Part shown: one piece after another, positions 37,221 through 46,649 of the stretch | Numbering within the stretch: the stretch's first letter is position 1 | Layout of the letters: each line of letters opens with the position of its first letter | Assembly (NCBI GenBank): GCA_945888625.1 | Contig: CAMDAH010000008.1 | Location: 46,214-110,213, forward strand | Length of the DNA stretch: 64,000 nucleotides | DNA from: Chryseobacterium gleum | GTDB taxonomy: Bacteria; Bacteroidota; Bacteroidia; Flavobacteriales_D; Crocinitomicaceae | Reading direction: 5' to 3' | The notes under the pieces: generated by a model | What the model was told of the DNA's origin: nothing | What the model saw: the letters and a program-made list of their open reading frames with translations, nothing else | Database searches by the model: none | Program-made: the position numbers and the translations under genes

Positions 37221-39314
37221 ATGAAAGCCCCTTTATTGCTAACCTCATCCCTCTCACTTATTATGACAATAAACGCACAAACTCCGCCCTTAAAAGCGAA
37301 GCAGATTCCGCATGAATTAACGATTCATGGTAATACAAGAACGGATGATTATTTCTGGATGAAGGAGCGTGATTCAAAAGATGTAATAGAGCAACTAAAC
37401 CGAGAAAACAAAAACGCAGATTCCTACTTCAAGCCATTACAAAATTTAGTTAATTCCTTACTGTCTGAATTTGATCGGCGCATCAACCCAAATGAACTAA
37501 GCGCACCATTTATTTTAAATAAAAAAAAATACGAAGTTAGAAACGAGGCAAACTTAGATTATCAAAAGATATTTCTTTTAGAAAACGGAAAAGAAACCAT
37601 CTTTCTTGACGAGAATACCCGAGCAAAAAATAAACGTTTCTACGAACTTGCCGATTGGTCCCCGTCTCCCGATAACAAACTTTTAGCTCTCAGCGAAGAC
37701 TTTACAGGCAGACGAAAATACGATATCAGCTTTCGAATCAATAAAAGCGGGAAATTTCTAAGTGACAAAATAAAAGAAACAAGTGGCACCATCGTTTGGG
37801 CAAACGATAATAAAACCATTTTTTATATTAAAAAAGATCCTCAAACATTACGTGAATTCCAAGTTTACCGACACGAATTAGGTACCACGACAGACAATGA
37901 CGTTCTAGTTTATGAAGAGAAAGATGAGAAATTTAGCGTTGGCATAGGTAACTCAAAAACAAAGCAACTAATTTTAATTTATTCTTATAGCTCTACAACT
38001 TCTGAAGAATTGTGGATTGACGCCAATCAACCGAATACAATGCCCACTGTTTTCATTCCTCGGACTGCAGGACACCTTTATGAAATTGTTGATCATCCCT
38101 CCGGTTACTACCTATTAACAAATGATAATGCGGTTAATAAAAAAGTTTGCTTTTCAGCAACACCCCCAAAATCGATTGGAGATTGTTCCGAATTTATTGC
38201 ACACGATTCGACCGTACTAATAGAGTCTATTACGTGTTTCAACAAGTTTATTTTACTGGAAGAGCGAAAAAATGGATTGTTGAAACTAAAACTTAAAAAT
38301 CTTGTCAGTGGAGCTGAAAATTACATCGCATTTAATGAAGAAACCTATTATGTTGGCTTAGCTTTGAATGATGATATCGATGCAACAACGTTTTTTTACA
38401 ACTACAATTCGCTCACCACGCCCTCATCTGTTTATCAGTATAATCTATCCACCGGGGAACAAAATCTATGGTTTCAAAGAGCGTTAATCGACACCACTTT
38501 TTTACCTGAAAACTATGCTTCCCAACGCATATGGGCAACCGCAAACGATGGCACAAAAATTCCTATAAGTATGGTTTTCAAAAAAGGAATAGATTTAAGT
38601 GCTGCCCCCTGTTTACTTTATGGTTATGGGTCCTATGGCTACACGATTCCCGATGTTTTCAGTGCCACTCGCTTAAGTTTATTAGACCGAGGGTTTGTAT
38701 TTGCTATTGCACATATAAGGGGCAGTAAATACATGGGAGAACAATGGTACGAGACCGGAAAACTTCAACAAAAAATAAATACGTTCACTGATTTTATAAA
38801 CGCAGCAGAATTCATGGGACACATGGGCTATTGCAATAAAGAAAAAATTTATGCGCAAGGAGGAAGTGCCGGCGGATTATTGATGGGTGCTGTCACTAAT
38901 ATGGCTCCCTACTTATGGAAAGGCGTTGTAAGCCAAGTTCCTTTTGTTGACGTTGTAACCACTATGCTGGACGAAACAATTCCCTTAACCACCGGAGAAT
39001 GGGAGGAATGGGGAAATCCAAACGATCCCGACTTCTACTATTATATGCTGAAATATTCACCCTATGACAATATTCACCCTATGCATTATCCCTCCATGTA
39101 CATCACAACAGGGTACCATGACTCGCAGGTACAATATTGGGAACCTGCAAAATATGTGGCTAAACTTCGTGCAAATAAAACCGATTCAAATGCTTTGGTG
39201 TTTGAATGTAATATGGATGCAGGACATGGCGGCGGATCTGGGAGAACAAGTGAAAGATTAGAAATAGCAAAAGTTTATGCCTTTATTCTCAGCCTTGAAG
39301 GCCTTAGTAAATAG
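37221..39314 (+). CDS. ptrB: Exported oligopeptidase B (S9A serine peptidase)
   Basis: Protein of 697 residues. The ATG at 37221 gives the signal peptide MKAPLLLTSSLSLIMTINAQ. The propeller domain starts with PHELTIHGNTRTDDYFWMKE, the usual PtrB entry. The hydrolase domain has YGYGSYG, the nucleophile Ser549 in AQGGSAGGLLMGA, LTTGEWEEWGNP, the catalytic Asp in TGYHDSQVQYWEP and the His in MDAGHGGGSGR. Oligopeptidase B cleaves short peptides after Arg or Lys; exported versions are known in Bacteroidota. The gene ends 38 bases inside the next gene, so the two are probably coupled. Confidence 0.93.
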   Translation: MKAPLLLTSSLSLIMTINAQTPPLKAKQIPHELTIHGNTRTDDYFWMKERDSKDVIEQLNRENKNADSYFKPLQNLVNSLLSEFDRRINPNELSAPFILNKKKYEVRNEANLDYQKIFLLENGKETIFLDENTRAKNKRFYELADWSPSPDNKLLALSEDFTGRRKYDISFRINKSGKFLSDKIKETSGTIVWANDNKTIFYIKKDPQTLREFQVYRHELGTTTDNDVLVYEEKDEKFSVGIGNSKTKQLILIYSYSSTTSEELWIDANQPNTMPTVFIPRTAGHLYEIVDHPSGYYLLTNDNAVNKKVCFSATPPKSIGDCSEFIAHDSTVLIESITCFNKFILLEERKNGLLKLKLKNLVSGAENYIAFNEETYYVGLALNDDIDATTFFYNYNSLTTPSSVYQYNLSTGEQNLWFQRALIDTTFLPENYASQRIWATANDGTKIPISMVFKKGIDLSAAPCLLYGYGSYGYTIPDVFSATRLSLLDRGFVFAIAHIRGSKYMGEQWYETGKLQQKINTFTDFINAAEFMGHMGYCNKEKIYAQGGSAGGLLMGAVTNMAPYLWKGVVSQVPFVDVVTTMLDETIPLTTGEWEEWGNPNDPDFYYYMLKYSPYDNIHPMHYPSMYITTGYHDSQVQYWEPAKYVAKLRANKTDSNALVFECNMDAGHGGGSGRTSERLEIAKVYAFILSLEGLSK

Positions 39315-40308
39315 TCTTTTTATTTTACTGTTTTATTCCGTTACGCTTGCCCAAGACAGCATGGAATATGTCGAAGAATTTCGCGATTCCAAAATCTTAT
39401 ATGCCGATATTGGCATGAGCAGCGCTCCTTTTAGTATTCGAAACGACTTTCCCAACTCCATTAATAAGATTGCCTACAAAAACAACTTTAGACCAATTCT
39501 TGGATTGGGGTTCGCCTACAAATGGCTATCAATAAGAGTTTCTTTCCCCGTGTTGGGCAATATGCGCAAGCCAGTAGACTTCGGTGAAACAAAACAATTT
39601 AATATCGGCTTTGACTATACCTACAAAAAAGTATACTTGGATGCAGAATTTAAGGGCTTAACAGGGTTTAGTATCCAAGATGCCGCGCAATGGGACAATT
39701 CATTAAGCACAGCGCATCCAAATGCTGTGAAGCCGGAATTAGGTTCGTTCAACTTTTCATTGAATAGTTGGTATTTTAATAGTGTTCACTTTAAAATGAA
39801 TGCACTACAAGGCAGGCGCGCTCACTTCACAAATAAAGTTACAACTTGGTATGTAAAAGGAACCTTTTCTGTTTTTGGTGTCGGACAGTTGGGAGAAAGC
39901 ATCGTGCCAATACCTATGCAAAGCACTACTAACGGTAAAACAACAGCGCAGCAACTTTCTGCTATGGATGTTGGATTTACTCCAGGCTATGCCTATGCCA
40001 ATCGCATTAAAAATTGGCAGATTTCCGGGTGGTTTGGAGTTGGAGCTGTGGTACAGGGTAAATTCTACACACTGCCTGGAGGGATTACAAAAGGATTTTT
40101 AGGATTGGCACCCCGTTATGATTTTCGACTCATTGTCGGTTATTCAAGCAAGGACTATTTTCTTTTTTTATCAAGTGAAATTGATAACAAGACCATCCGT
40201 TTTAACGATTTTATTTATCGACAAAACTACTACAGTCTAAAATTAGTTGGTGGGTATCGCTTTGACCACCCAAAGAGAGAGAAGAAGAAAAGAGGAAATT
40301 CGAATTAA
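39277..40308 (+). CDS. Outer-membrane beta-barrel protein, DUF4421-like
   Basis: Protein of 343 residues. The start ATG at 39277 lies inside the 3' end of ptrB and gives a signal peptide (SLFILLFYSVTLAQ). The mature protein has alternating hydrophobic strands, for example LGLGFAYKWLSIRVSFPV, QFNIGFDYTYKKVYLDAEF and a final YYSLKLVGGYRF, followed by a short basic tail (PKREKKKRGN). This pattern suggests a 10- to 12-strand barrel of the DUF4421 kind, but the family call is from memory and uncertain. Function is unknown. Confidence 0.65.
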   Translation: MPLFSALKALVNSLFILLFYSVTLAQDSMEYVEEFRDSKILYADIGMSSAPFSIRNDFPNSINKIAYKNNFRPILGLGFAYKWLSIRVSFPVLGNMRKPVDFGETKQFNIGFDYTYKKVYLDAEFKGLTGFSIQDAAQWDNSLSTAHPNAVKPELGSFNFSLNSWYFNSVHFKMNALQGRRAHFTNKVTTWYVKGTFSVFGVGQLGESIVPIPMQSTTNGKTTAQQLSAMDVGFTPGYAYANRIKNWQISGWFGVGAVVQGKFYTLPGGITKGFLGLAPRYDFRLIVGYSSKDYFLFLSSEIDNKTIRFNDFIYRQNYYSLKLVGGYRFDHPKREKKKRGNSN

Positions 40309-42311
40309 AATGACAGATTATTTAACGTTTCCTCCTCAACCAGAAAGGGAACCGTAACATTTAATAAAGGCTCCTCCTCCATGGCGCGTTGAATTGCAAA
40401 AGTAGCATTCCCATTTCTTGCCCAATTTCTTCTTGCAACGCCATTATTTACATCCCAATGCAACATCATTTTAATATTTCGTTCTGCAGCTGGCGTGCCA
40501 TCAATCAACATTCCAAATCCACCGTTGATAACCTCCCCCCAACCCACTCCGCCGCCATTGTGAATCGACACCCATGTTGCCCCCCGAAAACTATCTCCAA
40601 TAACATTTTGTATCGCCATGTCTGCCGTAAACCTTGACCCGTCGTAGATATTTGATGTTTCCCTAAACGGCGAGTCAGTTCCTGATACATCATGGTGATC
40701 TCGACCGAGGATGATCGCTCCTATTTCCTTTTTTTCAATCGCTACATTAAATGCACTAGCTATTTTCATTCTACCTTCTGCATCTGCGTATAAAATTCTT
40801 GCTTGAGAACCAACAACTAAATTATTTTCTTGCGCTCCCTTGATCCATGTTATATTGTCAGCTAATTGCGTTCGAATTTCCACAGGGGCATCAAGCATCA
40901 TTTCTTCGAGTATTCGACAAGCTATTTCGTCTGTTTTAGCTAAATCCTCGGGTTTCCCCGATGCACAAACCCATCGAAATGGTCCGAATCCATAATCAAA
41001 ACATAATGGACCAAGAATATCCTGGATGTAGGACGGGTACTTAAAATCCACGTTGTTTTTATGCATTACCGCAGCCCCTGCCCGCGAAGCTTCCAATAAA
41101 AACGCATTGCCATAATCAAAAAAATAAGTGCCCTTTTCAGCATGCTTATTGATTGTTGCAGCGTGGCGACGTAAACTTTCTTGAACATGTTGTTTAAAAG
41201 AAGCAGGATCAGAAGCCATAAGGGCATTAGATGCTTCGAATGTTATGCCAACCGGGTAGTATCCTCCAGCCCAAGGATTATGTAAAGAGGTTTGATCCGA
41301 ACCCAAATCAATTTGAATCGCTGCCACATCAAAGGCCTCCCAAACATCGACAATATTGCCAAGAAAGGCAATAGAAACGATTTCTTTATTTTTCTTTGCT
41401 AAGCGGACACGAGTACACAATTCTTCCAGATCTTCGATCACCTCATCAACCCAACCTTGTGTATGACGTGTGTAAACGGCCTTAGGATTGACTTCAGCAG
41501 TAACACTAATAATACCTGCAATATTCCCCGCTTTTGGTTGAGCACCCGACATTCCTCCTAGGCCGGCTGTTACAAATAATTTTCCCCGCATATCATCGGC
41601 AGTCGTTGATAAGCGACGAATAGCATTAAGAATAGTCAAGGTTGTTCCATGAACGATCCCTTGGGGCCCAATATACATGTAAGAACCTGCCGTCATTTGA
41701 CCATATTGGGTAACGCCAAGTGCATTAAATTTTTCCCAGTCGTCTGGTTGAGAATAATTTGGAATCATCATTCCATTGGTAACCACAACCCTTGGCGCTT
41801 TTTGATGCGATGGGAATAAGCCCAAAGGATGACCTGAATACATAACTAGGGTTTGTTCATCAGTCATCTCAGCCAAATACTTCATGGTAAGCCGATACTG
41901 AATCCAATTCTGAAACACGGAGCCGTTACCTCCATAAGTAATTAATTCGTGGGGGTGTTGTGCAACAGCGGGATCCAAATTATTTTGAATCATCAACATA
42001 ATAGCCTTGGCTTGAACAGACTTGCCGGGGTAGGCAGAAATGGGCCTAGCATACATTTTGTAAGTAGGCATAAAGCGGTACATGTAAATCCTTCCGTAGG
42101 TAGTTAATTCCATTAAAAATTCTTCCGCAAGCACCTTATGTTGTTCTACCGGAAAATACCTCAAAGCGTTCTTTAACGCAAGTTTTTTTTCTTCTACGCT
42201 TAATATTTCCTTTCGTTTGGGCGCGTGATTAACAGCGTAATCGTATACGTTGACTGTTGGAAGCTCTGAGGGAACTCCTTGTCTTATTTGGTCTTGAAAT
42301 GTGATCTCCAT
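40305..42311 (-). CDS. hutU: Urocanate hydratase
   Basis: Cytoplasmic enzyme of 668 residues, the long form of urocanase. Recognisable stretches are QYGQMTAGSYMYIGPQGIV, TAGLGGMSGAQPKAG, TRHTQGWVDEV, DLGSDQTSLHNPWAGGYYP, GPFRWVCASGKPEDL and the NAD-site region HNGGGVGWGEVINGGFG. It converts urocanate to 4-imidazolone-5-propionate in histidine degradation with tightly bound NAD+. It stands alone; hutH, hutI and the formimidoylglutamate genes are not in the window. A GGAGG lies 18 bases before the ATG, too far for a normal ribosome site. Confidence 0.95.
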   Translation of the reverse strand: MEITFQDQIRQGVPSELPTVNVYDYAVNHAPKRKEILSVEEKKLALKNALRYFPVEQHKVLAEEFLMELTTYGRIYMYRFMPTYKMYARPISAYPGKSVQAKAIMLMIQNNLDPAVAQHPHELITYGGNGSVFQNWIQYRLTMKYLAEMTDEQTLVMYSGHPLGLFPSHQKAPRVVVTNGMMIPNYSQPDDWEKFNALGVTQYGQMTAGSYMYIGPQGIVHGTTLTILNAIRRLSTTADDMRGKLFVTAGLGGMSGAQPKAGNIAGIISVTAEVNPKAVYTRHTQGWVDEVIEDLEELCTRVRLAKKNKEIVSIAFLGNIVDVWEAFDVAAIQIDLGSDQTSLHNPWAGGYYPVGITFEASNALMASDPASFKQHVQESLRRHAATINKHAEKGTYFFDYGNAFLLEASRAGAAVMHKNNVDFKYPSYIQDILGPLCFDYGFGPFRWVCASGKPEDLAKTDEIACRILEEMMLDAPVEIRTQLADNITWIKGAQENNLVVGSQARILYADAEGRMKIASAFNVAIEKKEIGAIILGRDHHDVSGTDSPFRETSNIYDGSRFTADMAIQNVIGDSFRGATWVSIHNGGGVGWGEVINGGFGMLIDGTPAAERNIKMMLHWDVNNGVARRNWARNGNATFAIQRAMEEEPLLNVTVPFLVEEETLNNLSF

Positions 42312-42357
42312 TTACATTTAATTTTATCCTCCGTAAAAAAACAGTTAATTAGCGAAC

Positions 42358-43074
42358 CTACTGCCCCGTGCCAATCAAAAATATAACTGGTATTTTTGAA
42401 ATATCAAAAGCATTTTCGCGCCAATCGATAACAGACATGGTTTGAATTCGTTGGCTAGGTAGTGTCAAATTAGCTGCAATACATAATTGAGTTGAGTCGG
42501 CACACTCGTTCAGTAAATCCTCTAGTACATGCATACTGCGAAAAGGCGTGTCCATAAAGATATGGGTCCCTCCTTTTCTTCTCGTATCCATTTCCATATC
42601 CTTCATTTTTTTAATTCGGTCTTTTCTCTCTCTTGGCAGGTAGCCATGAAAAGTAAAGTTTTGACCAGAAAAGCCGCTTCCAATAAGCGCCAATAAAATC
42701 GATGAAGGTCCAACCATCGGCACCACTTCTATTTTTTGAGTATGCGCTAAAAACACTAAATCTGCACCAGGATCAGCGATTCCGGCACAACCCGCCTCAG
42801 AAATAATACCTAAGTGCTCGCCTTTGGTAAGGGTGAGCAACATATCCATTAAATCACTTTCTTTGGTTGTTTTATTAATCGTATAGAAAGTACAAGCGTC
42901 AATTGGAAACTCCCTGTCCATTTTTCTCAACAAACGGCGTGCAGACTTAATTTCTTCAACGGCAAAAAATCTTAGCGAAGTCGCTAGTTTAATAACCTCA
43001 GCTGGAATAATATCCATTAGCGATTCTCCACCAAGGGTGTTGGGGATTAAATAGAGTTTACCGGGTTTGTTCAT
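42358..43074 (-). CDS. RsmI-like SAM-dependent methyltransferase (tetrapyrrole methylase fold)
   Basis: Protein of 238 residues. The fold is shown by KLYLIPNTLGGE at the N-terminus, LGIISEAGCAGIADPGADLV (the SEAGCxGIADPG core), MVGPSSILLALIGSGFSG and FHGYLPRERKDR. These are signatures of RsmI (YraL), which 2'-O-methylates 16S rRNA C1402. Bacteroidota often have a second shorter homologue with unassigned target, and this one starts differently from E. coli RsmI, so I leave the symbol blank. Its start overlaps the phosphatase gene by 17 bases. Confidence 0.85.
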   Translation of the reverse strand: MNKPGKLYLIPNTLGGESLMDIIPAEVIKLATSLRFFAVEEIKSARRLLRKMDREFPIDACTFYTINKTTKESDLMDMLLTLTKGEHLGIISEAGCAGIADPGADLVFLAHTQKIEVVPMVGPSSILLALIGSGFSGQNFTFHGYLPRERKDRIKKMKDMEMDTRRKGGTHIFMDTPFRSMHVLEDLLNECADSTQLCIAANLTLPSQRIQTMSVIDWRENAFDISKIPVIFLIGTGQ

Positions 43075-43528
43075 TGATTAATTTGGTTTTAATTTGTTCT
43101 GTGAGATGATCTAAAAGATGATACACTAATTCAAAATCGGCCGTCGTTCCATAATAGGGGTCCGGAACTTCCTCATACGACTTGACTGTTGCCTCATCGC
43201 AGATTAAACGCACTTTTCTGCTGGCATCGTCCGAAGGAGCCAAATGTAAAATCGCCCTAAAATTCGCCTTATCCATGGCATAAATAACATCGAAATCTTC
43301 AAAATCTCTCTGACTAAATTGGCGAGCCCTTAATGAATGAATTGGCGTTCTAAATTTATCCCCTGTTTCTACCATCCTGGCATCTGGTGGTAAACCAACG
43401 TGATAATTAGCGGTACCTGCAGAATCGACTAGCCAAGGTAATTTTGCTTCCGAAATTTTTCGTTTCATTAAACCTTCGGCCATTGGAGAGCGACAAATAT
43501 TTCCTAAACAAACCATCAGAATGCGCAT
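43058..43528 (-). CDS. Low-molecular-weight protein-tyrosine phosphatase
   Basis: Cytoplasmic phosphatase of 156 residues. MRILMVCLGNICRSPMAEG carries the CX5R-S signature (Cys7 nucleophile, Arg13) at the N-terminus. The general acid Asp lies in VPDPYYG. DVIYAMDKAN is the usual middle motif. Family members dephosphorylate tyrosine or arginine residues. Its promoter box touches the start codon, so it appears to open the pair with the RsmI-like gene. Confidence 0.94.
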   Translation of the reverse strand: MRILMVCLGNICRSPMAEGLMKRKISEAKLPWLVDSAGTANYHVGLPPDARMVETGDKFRTPIHSLRARQFSQRDFEDFDVIYAMDKANFRAILHLAPSDDASRKVRLICDEATVKSYEEVPDPYYGTTADFELVYHLLDHLTEQIKTKLINEQTR

Positions 43529-43532
43529 GGTG

Positions 43533-43540
43533 CAAATTTA
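43533..43540 (-). promoter_or_regulatory. -7 promoter box TAAATTTG four bases from the phosphatase ATG
   Basis: TAAATTTG (minus strand, 43540-43533) matches TAnnTTTG exactly and is followed by CACC and the ATG at 43528. Transcription is predicted to begin at the start codon. The -33 region has no properly spaced TTG. Confidence 0.52.
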
Positions 43541-43560
43541 CACAATAAAACAAACAGACT

Positions 43561-44676
43561 TCACGCCTTTTTGATTCCCACGGGACGACCTTTCCAATTT
43601 GGCGTAACAAAGGTCGCCGCTAACAGGATTAAAAATTGATAAACCGGCAAAAGTAATTGGTAAACAGGGATAAAAAACAAGTGAAAAGGATGCCCTGTCC
43701 TTAAAAAGTAAGGTGCATAAAACAACATATCTAAAAAACCTTTGGTAAAAATGCTTAGTACGAGTAAATTTAAATTTGAGGACAACAATAAAAAAATAAA
43801 AAGAAAAAGAAATGATACTGAAAAAATAATTTGAACAAGCGCAATTACATTTGCAAAATGATCGTTAACATCCCTTGACTTTGCAATCCACCGAATTCGC
43901 TGATGAAAAAACTCCTTCCAAGATTGGGGCGTTTCCGTCTCTACACCCAAAGCATTATCCGTTGATAACAAAATGCGATTTTTTGCCACCCTAAAATCTT
44001 TTAGCAAATACATATCATCACCGCTAGCAATATGCACGTGTTGGACATAACGAGAACACTCGTCAAAACACGACTTAGAAAACAATAAATTGGCACCGCT
44101 AGCAACAATTGGTCTTGCTACTCCACTAATGCCGGCGTTTAGTGCATGAAGCGACAAAGTATCAAATTCAAAGCAATGCTGTTGCCAACTAGTCGCTTTC
44201 ATGATAACAGGCAAAATGTATAAATCAGCAGAACCCAAATTAGTAAAAGCATTAAAATACGTGTCACTAAAAGTTACATCGGCATCCAACGTTAAAACAA
44301 ATGCTGTTTTAACCAAACTTACTCCATATTTAATTGCTTGCTTTTTACCCTGTATTTCATTCGGCAAATCGATAATAGTAATCGGAAACCCCACCAATCT
44401 TTGGGCAATCACTTCGGCAGATTTGTCGGAAGAATGGTCATTTAAAAACAAAAAGTGAGCAGGTAATGCCTTACTTAAAGAAATACTTTTCAATAAGCCC
44501 TCTATTCGCTTTTCTTCATTTCTAAAAGGAACGATAACCGTAATCATATTGGGAGTAATTGCACCTCGAAACCTGCTCTTTTCACTGGCTTGTTGATTAA
44601 TCCATCCAACTAATAAGATTACACCAAAGATCGCAGCATAGGAGGAAAGAATAAAAAAAGCAAGAAAAAAAATCAT
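43561..44676 (-). CDS. Membrane-associated family 2 glycosyltransferase
   Basis: Protein of 371 residues. An N-terminal helix (~1-24) leads to the GT-A domain, with VPFRNEEKRIEGLLKSISLS and the metal-binding DAD in FVLTLDADVTF. The HQRIRWIAKS stretch supplies the Q-x-x-RW motif. Two or three helices follow (~275-350). The motif set suggests a polymerising or lipid-linked glycosyltransferase for surface polysaccharide or glycolipid. The start overlaps the stop of the flippase-like gene by four bases, so the two are a functional pair by position. Confidence 0.88.
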   Translation of the reverse strand: MIFFLAFFILSSYAAIFGVILLVGWINQQASEKSRFRGAITPNMITVIVPFRNEEKRIEGLLKSISLSKALPAHFLFLNDHSSDKSAEVIAQRLVGFPITIIDLPNEIQGKKQAIKYGVSLVKTAFVLTLDADVTFSDTYFNAFTNLGSADLYILPVIMKATSWQQHCFEFDTLSLHALNAGISGVARPIVASGANLLFSKSCFDECSRYVQHVHIASGDDMYLLKDFRVAKNRILLSTDNALGVETETPQSWKEFFHQRIRWIAKSRDVNDHFANVIALVQIIFSVSFLFLFIFLLLSSNLNLLVLSIFTKGFLDMLFYAPYFLRTGHPFHLFFIPVYQLLLPVYQFLILLAATFVTPNWKGRPVGIKKA

Positions 44677-45578
44677 TTAGTTCTCAATTTTAAAGCTGCC
44701 CATAAAGTTGGTAGAATTAAATTAAAAAACCAAGTCGTTAAAGAAGTTAACAAAATCGGTAATGCTGTCAAACCTGCGATGCTCAAGATCGCGATTGCAA
44801 TTGATTCGCGAACGACAATTTTTCCCAAGAACAGGGAGGGTGTTAAAGTAACAGCAATAAAAACCAAGGAAATCCACGCCAATAAATCGCTATGAAAAAT
44901 TCCTGAAAAAGCATACAGACAAAGGGAAAACTGAATCAAAAATATAAAGTACCTCAAAAAAGAAAGTGTTAAGAGCATACTTCGCGACGGACCTCTCTTA
45001 AGTAGTAAAGCCATTAACTTCAATCGCCTTATCGGAATAAAGCAAAGCCACTTTTCACCAAATAAATAAATCAACATTGAAAAAACGATTAGACAGCCGA
45101 CAACGATAAACTGACCCGTATGCGTTTTCAGTACCATATGATAGGAAAGAAACACAAAAGCTAAGCCGCCAAAAATAAAACTTGCTAGAAATTGAGCGAA
45201 ATTGGCAATTACCGTATAAATGGTTAATTTCCATCTTTTAGCTTTATCAAAATAATAAATTCTACCAATAAAATTACCTGCCGTTGCGGGAGTTAGAAGG
45301 CCAGTAACCATTCCAGCATAAAATGCAGTTTTGCGGTTTGGATTATTTTGCTCACCTAGTTTTGACAATATCACACGCCATTTTTGATGTTCTAAAAACC
45401 AATTTACAGGTGTTAATAAAATCATTAAAATTAATGGCCAAAAATGAACAATAGTGACTTGTTCAAGTGAAATATCCTTATTTCTTAATTGAAAATAAAG
45501 TAAACAAGATATGCTAAGAAATGCCACAATTCTTGCTACAACGACTATAACCGACTTAAATTTACTAGTTTTAACCAA
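44673..45578 (-). CDS. Lysylphosphatidylglycerol synthase TM region-like (UPF0104) flippase-type protein
   Basis: Integral membrane protein of about 301 residues with about eight helices. RIVAFLSISCLLYFQLRNKDIS begins it; LTPVNWFLEHQKWRVILSKLG, MVTGLLTPATAGNFIGRIYYF and SLFLGKIVVRESIAIAI are signature stretches of the UPF0104/AglD-MprF transmembrane family. Members act with glycosyltransferases in lipid or polyprenol handling. The start is uncertain: the frame has an ATG at 45662 inside the divergent ruvC gene and a TTG at 45578; I chose the TTG because homologues start close to the first helix. Confidence 0.78.
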   Translation of the reverse strand: MVKTSKFKSVIVVVARIVAFLSISCLLYFQLRNKDISLEQVTIVHFWPLILMILLTPVNWFLEHQKWRVILSKLGEQNNPNRKTAFYAGMVTGLLTPATAGNFIGRIYYFDKAKRWKLTIYTVIANFAQFLASFIFGGLAFVFLSYHMVLKTHTGQFIVVGCLIVFSMLIYLFGEKWLCFIPIRRLKLMALLLKRGPSRSMLLTLSFLRYFIFLIQFSLCLYAFSGIFHSDLLAWISLVFIAVTLTPSLFLGKIVVRESIAIAILSIAGLTALPILLTSLTTWFFNLILPTLWAALKLRTK

Positions 45579-45593
45579 TGAATAATCATTTAA

Positions 45594-46151
45594 ATGGTTG
45601 AAGATAAAATAATTCTTGGAATTGACCCTGGCACCGCTGTTATGGGCTACGGTATTATCCATGTTCAAAACGGTAAAATCAGCATGCTTAACTTTGGGGT
45701 AATCCAACTCAGTAAGTTAGAAAATCACGCTGATAAATTAAAACGTATTCTGGATAGACTAAACGGTTTAATGATCGAATACAAGCCCGATGAAATGGCC
45801 ATAGAGGCACCATTCTTTGGAAAGAATGTTCAATCAATGTTGAAATTAGGACGAGCACAAGGCGTTGCAATTGCAGCAAGCCTAAACCATAATATTCCCT
45901 TCGAAGAATACGCACCAAGAAGAGTTAAACAATCCATAACAGGAAGCGGGAGCTCGTCCAAAGAACAAGTTGCTGCTATGCTACAAAAATTACTAAACAT
46001 TGTTGAATTACCACAATACCTCGATGCAACAGATGGCTTGGCCGTTGCCGTTTGTCACTATTTTTCAAAGGGGAAAGGAGCACACAATAATTCAAAAGGG
46101 GGTTCTTGGAAGGCTTTTATAAATGCAGATCCAAAAAGGGTTAAAAAATAA
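45594..46151 (+). CDS. ruvC: Crossover junction endodeoxyribonuclease RuvC
   Basis: Protein of 185 residues. The catalytic acidic residues are in GIDPGTAVMGYG (Asp), AIEAPFFGKNVQSMLKLGRAQ (Glu) and YLDATDGLAVAVCH (Asp/Asp). It cuts Holliday junctions symmetrically after RuvAB branch migration; ruvA is at 18937. A basic tail follows the nuclease core. The ATG at 45594 begins MVEDKIILGIDPG. Its start region faces the flippase-like gene with no real intergenic space. Confidence 0.97.
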   Translation: MVEDKIILGIDPGTAVMGYGIIHVQNGKISMLNFGVIQLSKLENHADKLKRILDRLNGLMIEYKPDEMAIEAPFFGKNVQSMLKLGRAQGVAIAASLNHNIPFEEYAPRRVKQSITGSGSSSKEQVAAMLQKLLNIVELPQYLDATDGLAVAVCHYFSKGKGAHNNSKGGSWKAFINADPKRVKK

Positions 46152-46163
46152 ACTGAAACGTGG

Positions 46164-46649
46164 ATGTTGGTAAATAAAATAAGCATTTTTACCGATGGGT
46201 CATCGCGCGGAAATCCCGGCCCTGGTGGTTACGGCATTGTGCTAAAATTCAATGGTAAAGAAAAAGAAATTTCTGGTGGATTTAGAAAGACAACGAATAA
46301 TCGTATGGAATTATTAGCCGTTATTGTTGCTCTTGAAAACATAAAAACCAATACCCACCCGATAGAAATTTACTCTGACTCGAAATATGTAATCGATGCC
46401 ATCACAAAAAAATGGCTAAATAGTTGGGTGCTAAAACAATTTAAGGGTAAAAAAAACAAAGACTTATGGTTGCGTTATTTAGCTGCTCAAACCCACTTTA
46501 ATCTTACCTTTTATTGGGTAAAAGGACATGCGGGGCACCCCGAAAACGAACGTTGCGATGTATTAGCTGTTCAAGCGGCAACAAGCAATCCGCAAGAGGT
46601 CGATGTTGGTTTTGAACTATCAGAAAATAAACTATTTGGAGCCGATTAA
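46164..46649 (+). CDS. rnhA: Ribonuclease HI
   Basis: Protein of 161 residues, standard size. Catalytic residues lie in IFTDGSSRGNPGPGGYG (Asp), NNRMELLAVIVAL (Glu), IYSDSKYVIDAI (Asp) and ENERCDVLAVQAA (Asp); WVKGHAGHPENE is the conserved His loop. It cleaves RNA in RNA-DNA hybrids. It follows ruvC by 12 bases on the same strand. Its last 18 bases overlap the end of the convergent PKD-protein gene. Confidence 0.96.
   Translation: MLVNKISIFTDGSSRGNPGPGGYGIVLKFNGKEKEISGGFRKTTNNRMELLAVIVALENIKTNTHPIEIYSDSKYVIDAITKKWLNSWVLKQFKGKKNKDLWLRYLAAQTHFNLTFYWVKGHAGHPENERCDVLAVQAATSNPQEVDVGFELSENKLFGAD

Noticed and set aside
42312..42345. GGAGG as ribosome site for hutU
   Set aside because: It lies 18 bases before the ATG, too far, and Bacteroidota rarely use Shine-Dalgarno pairing.
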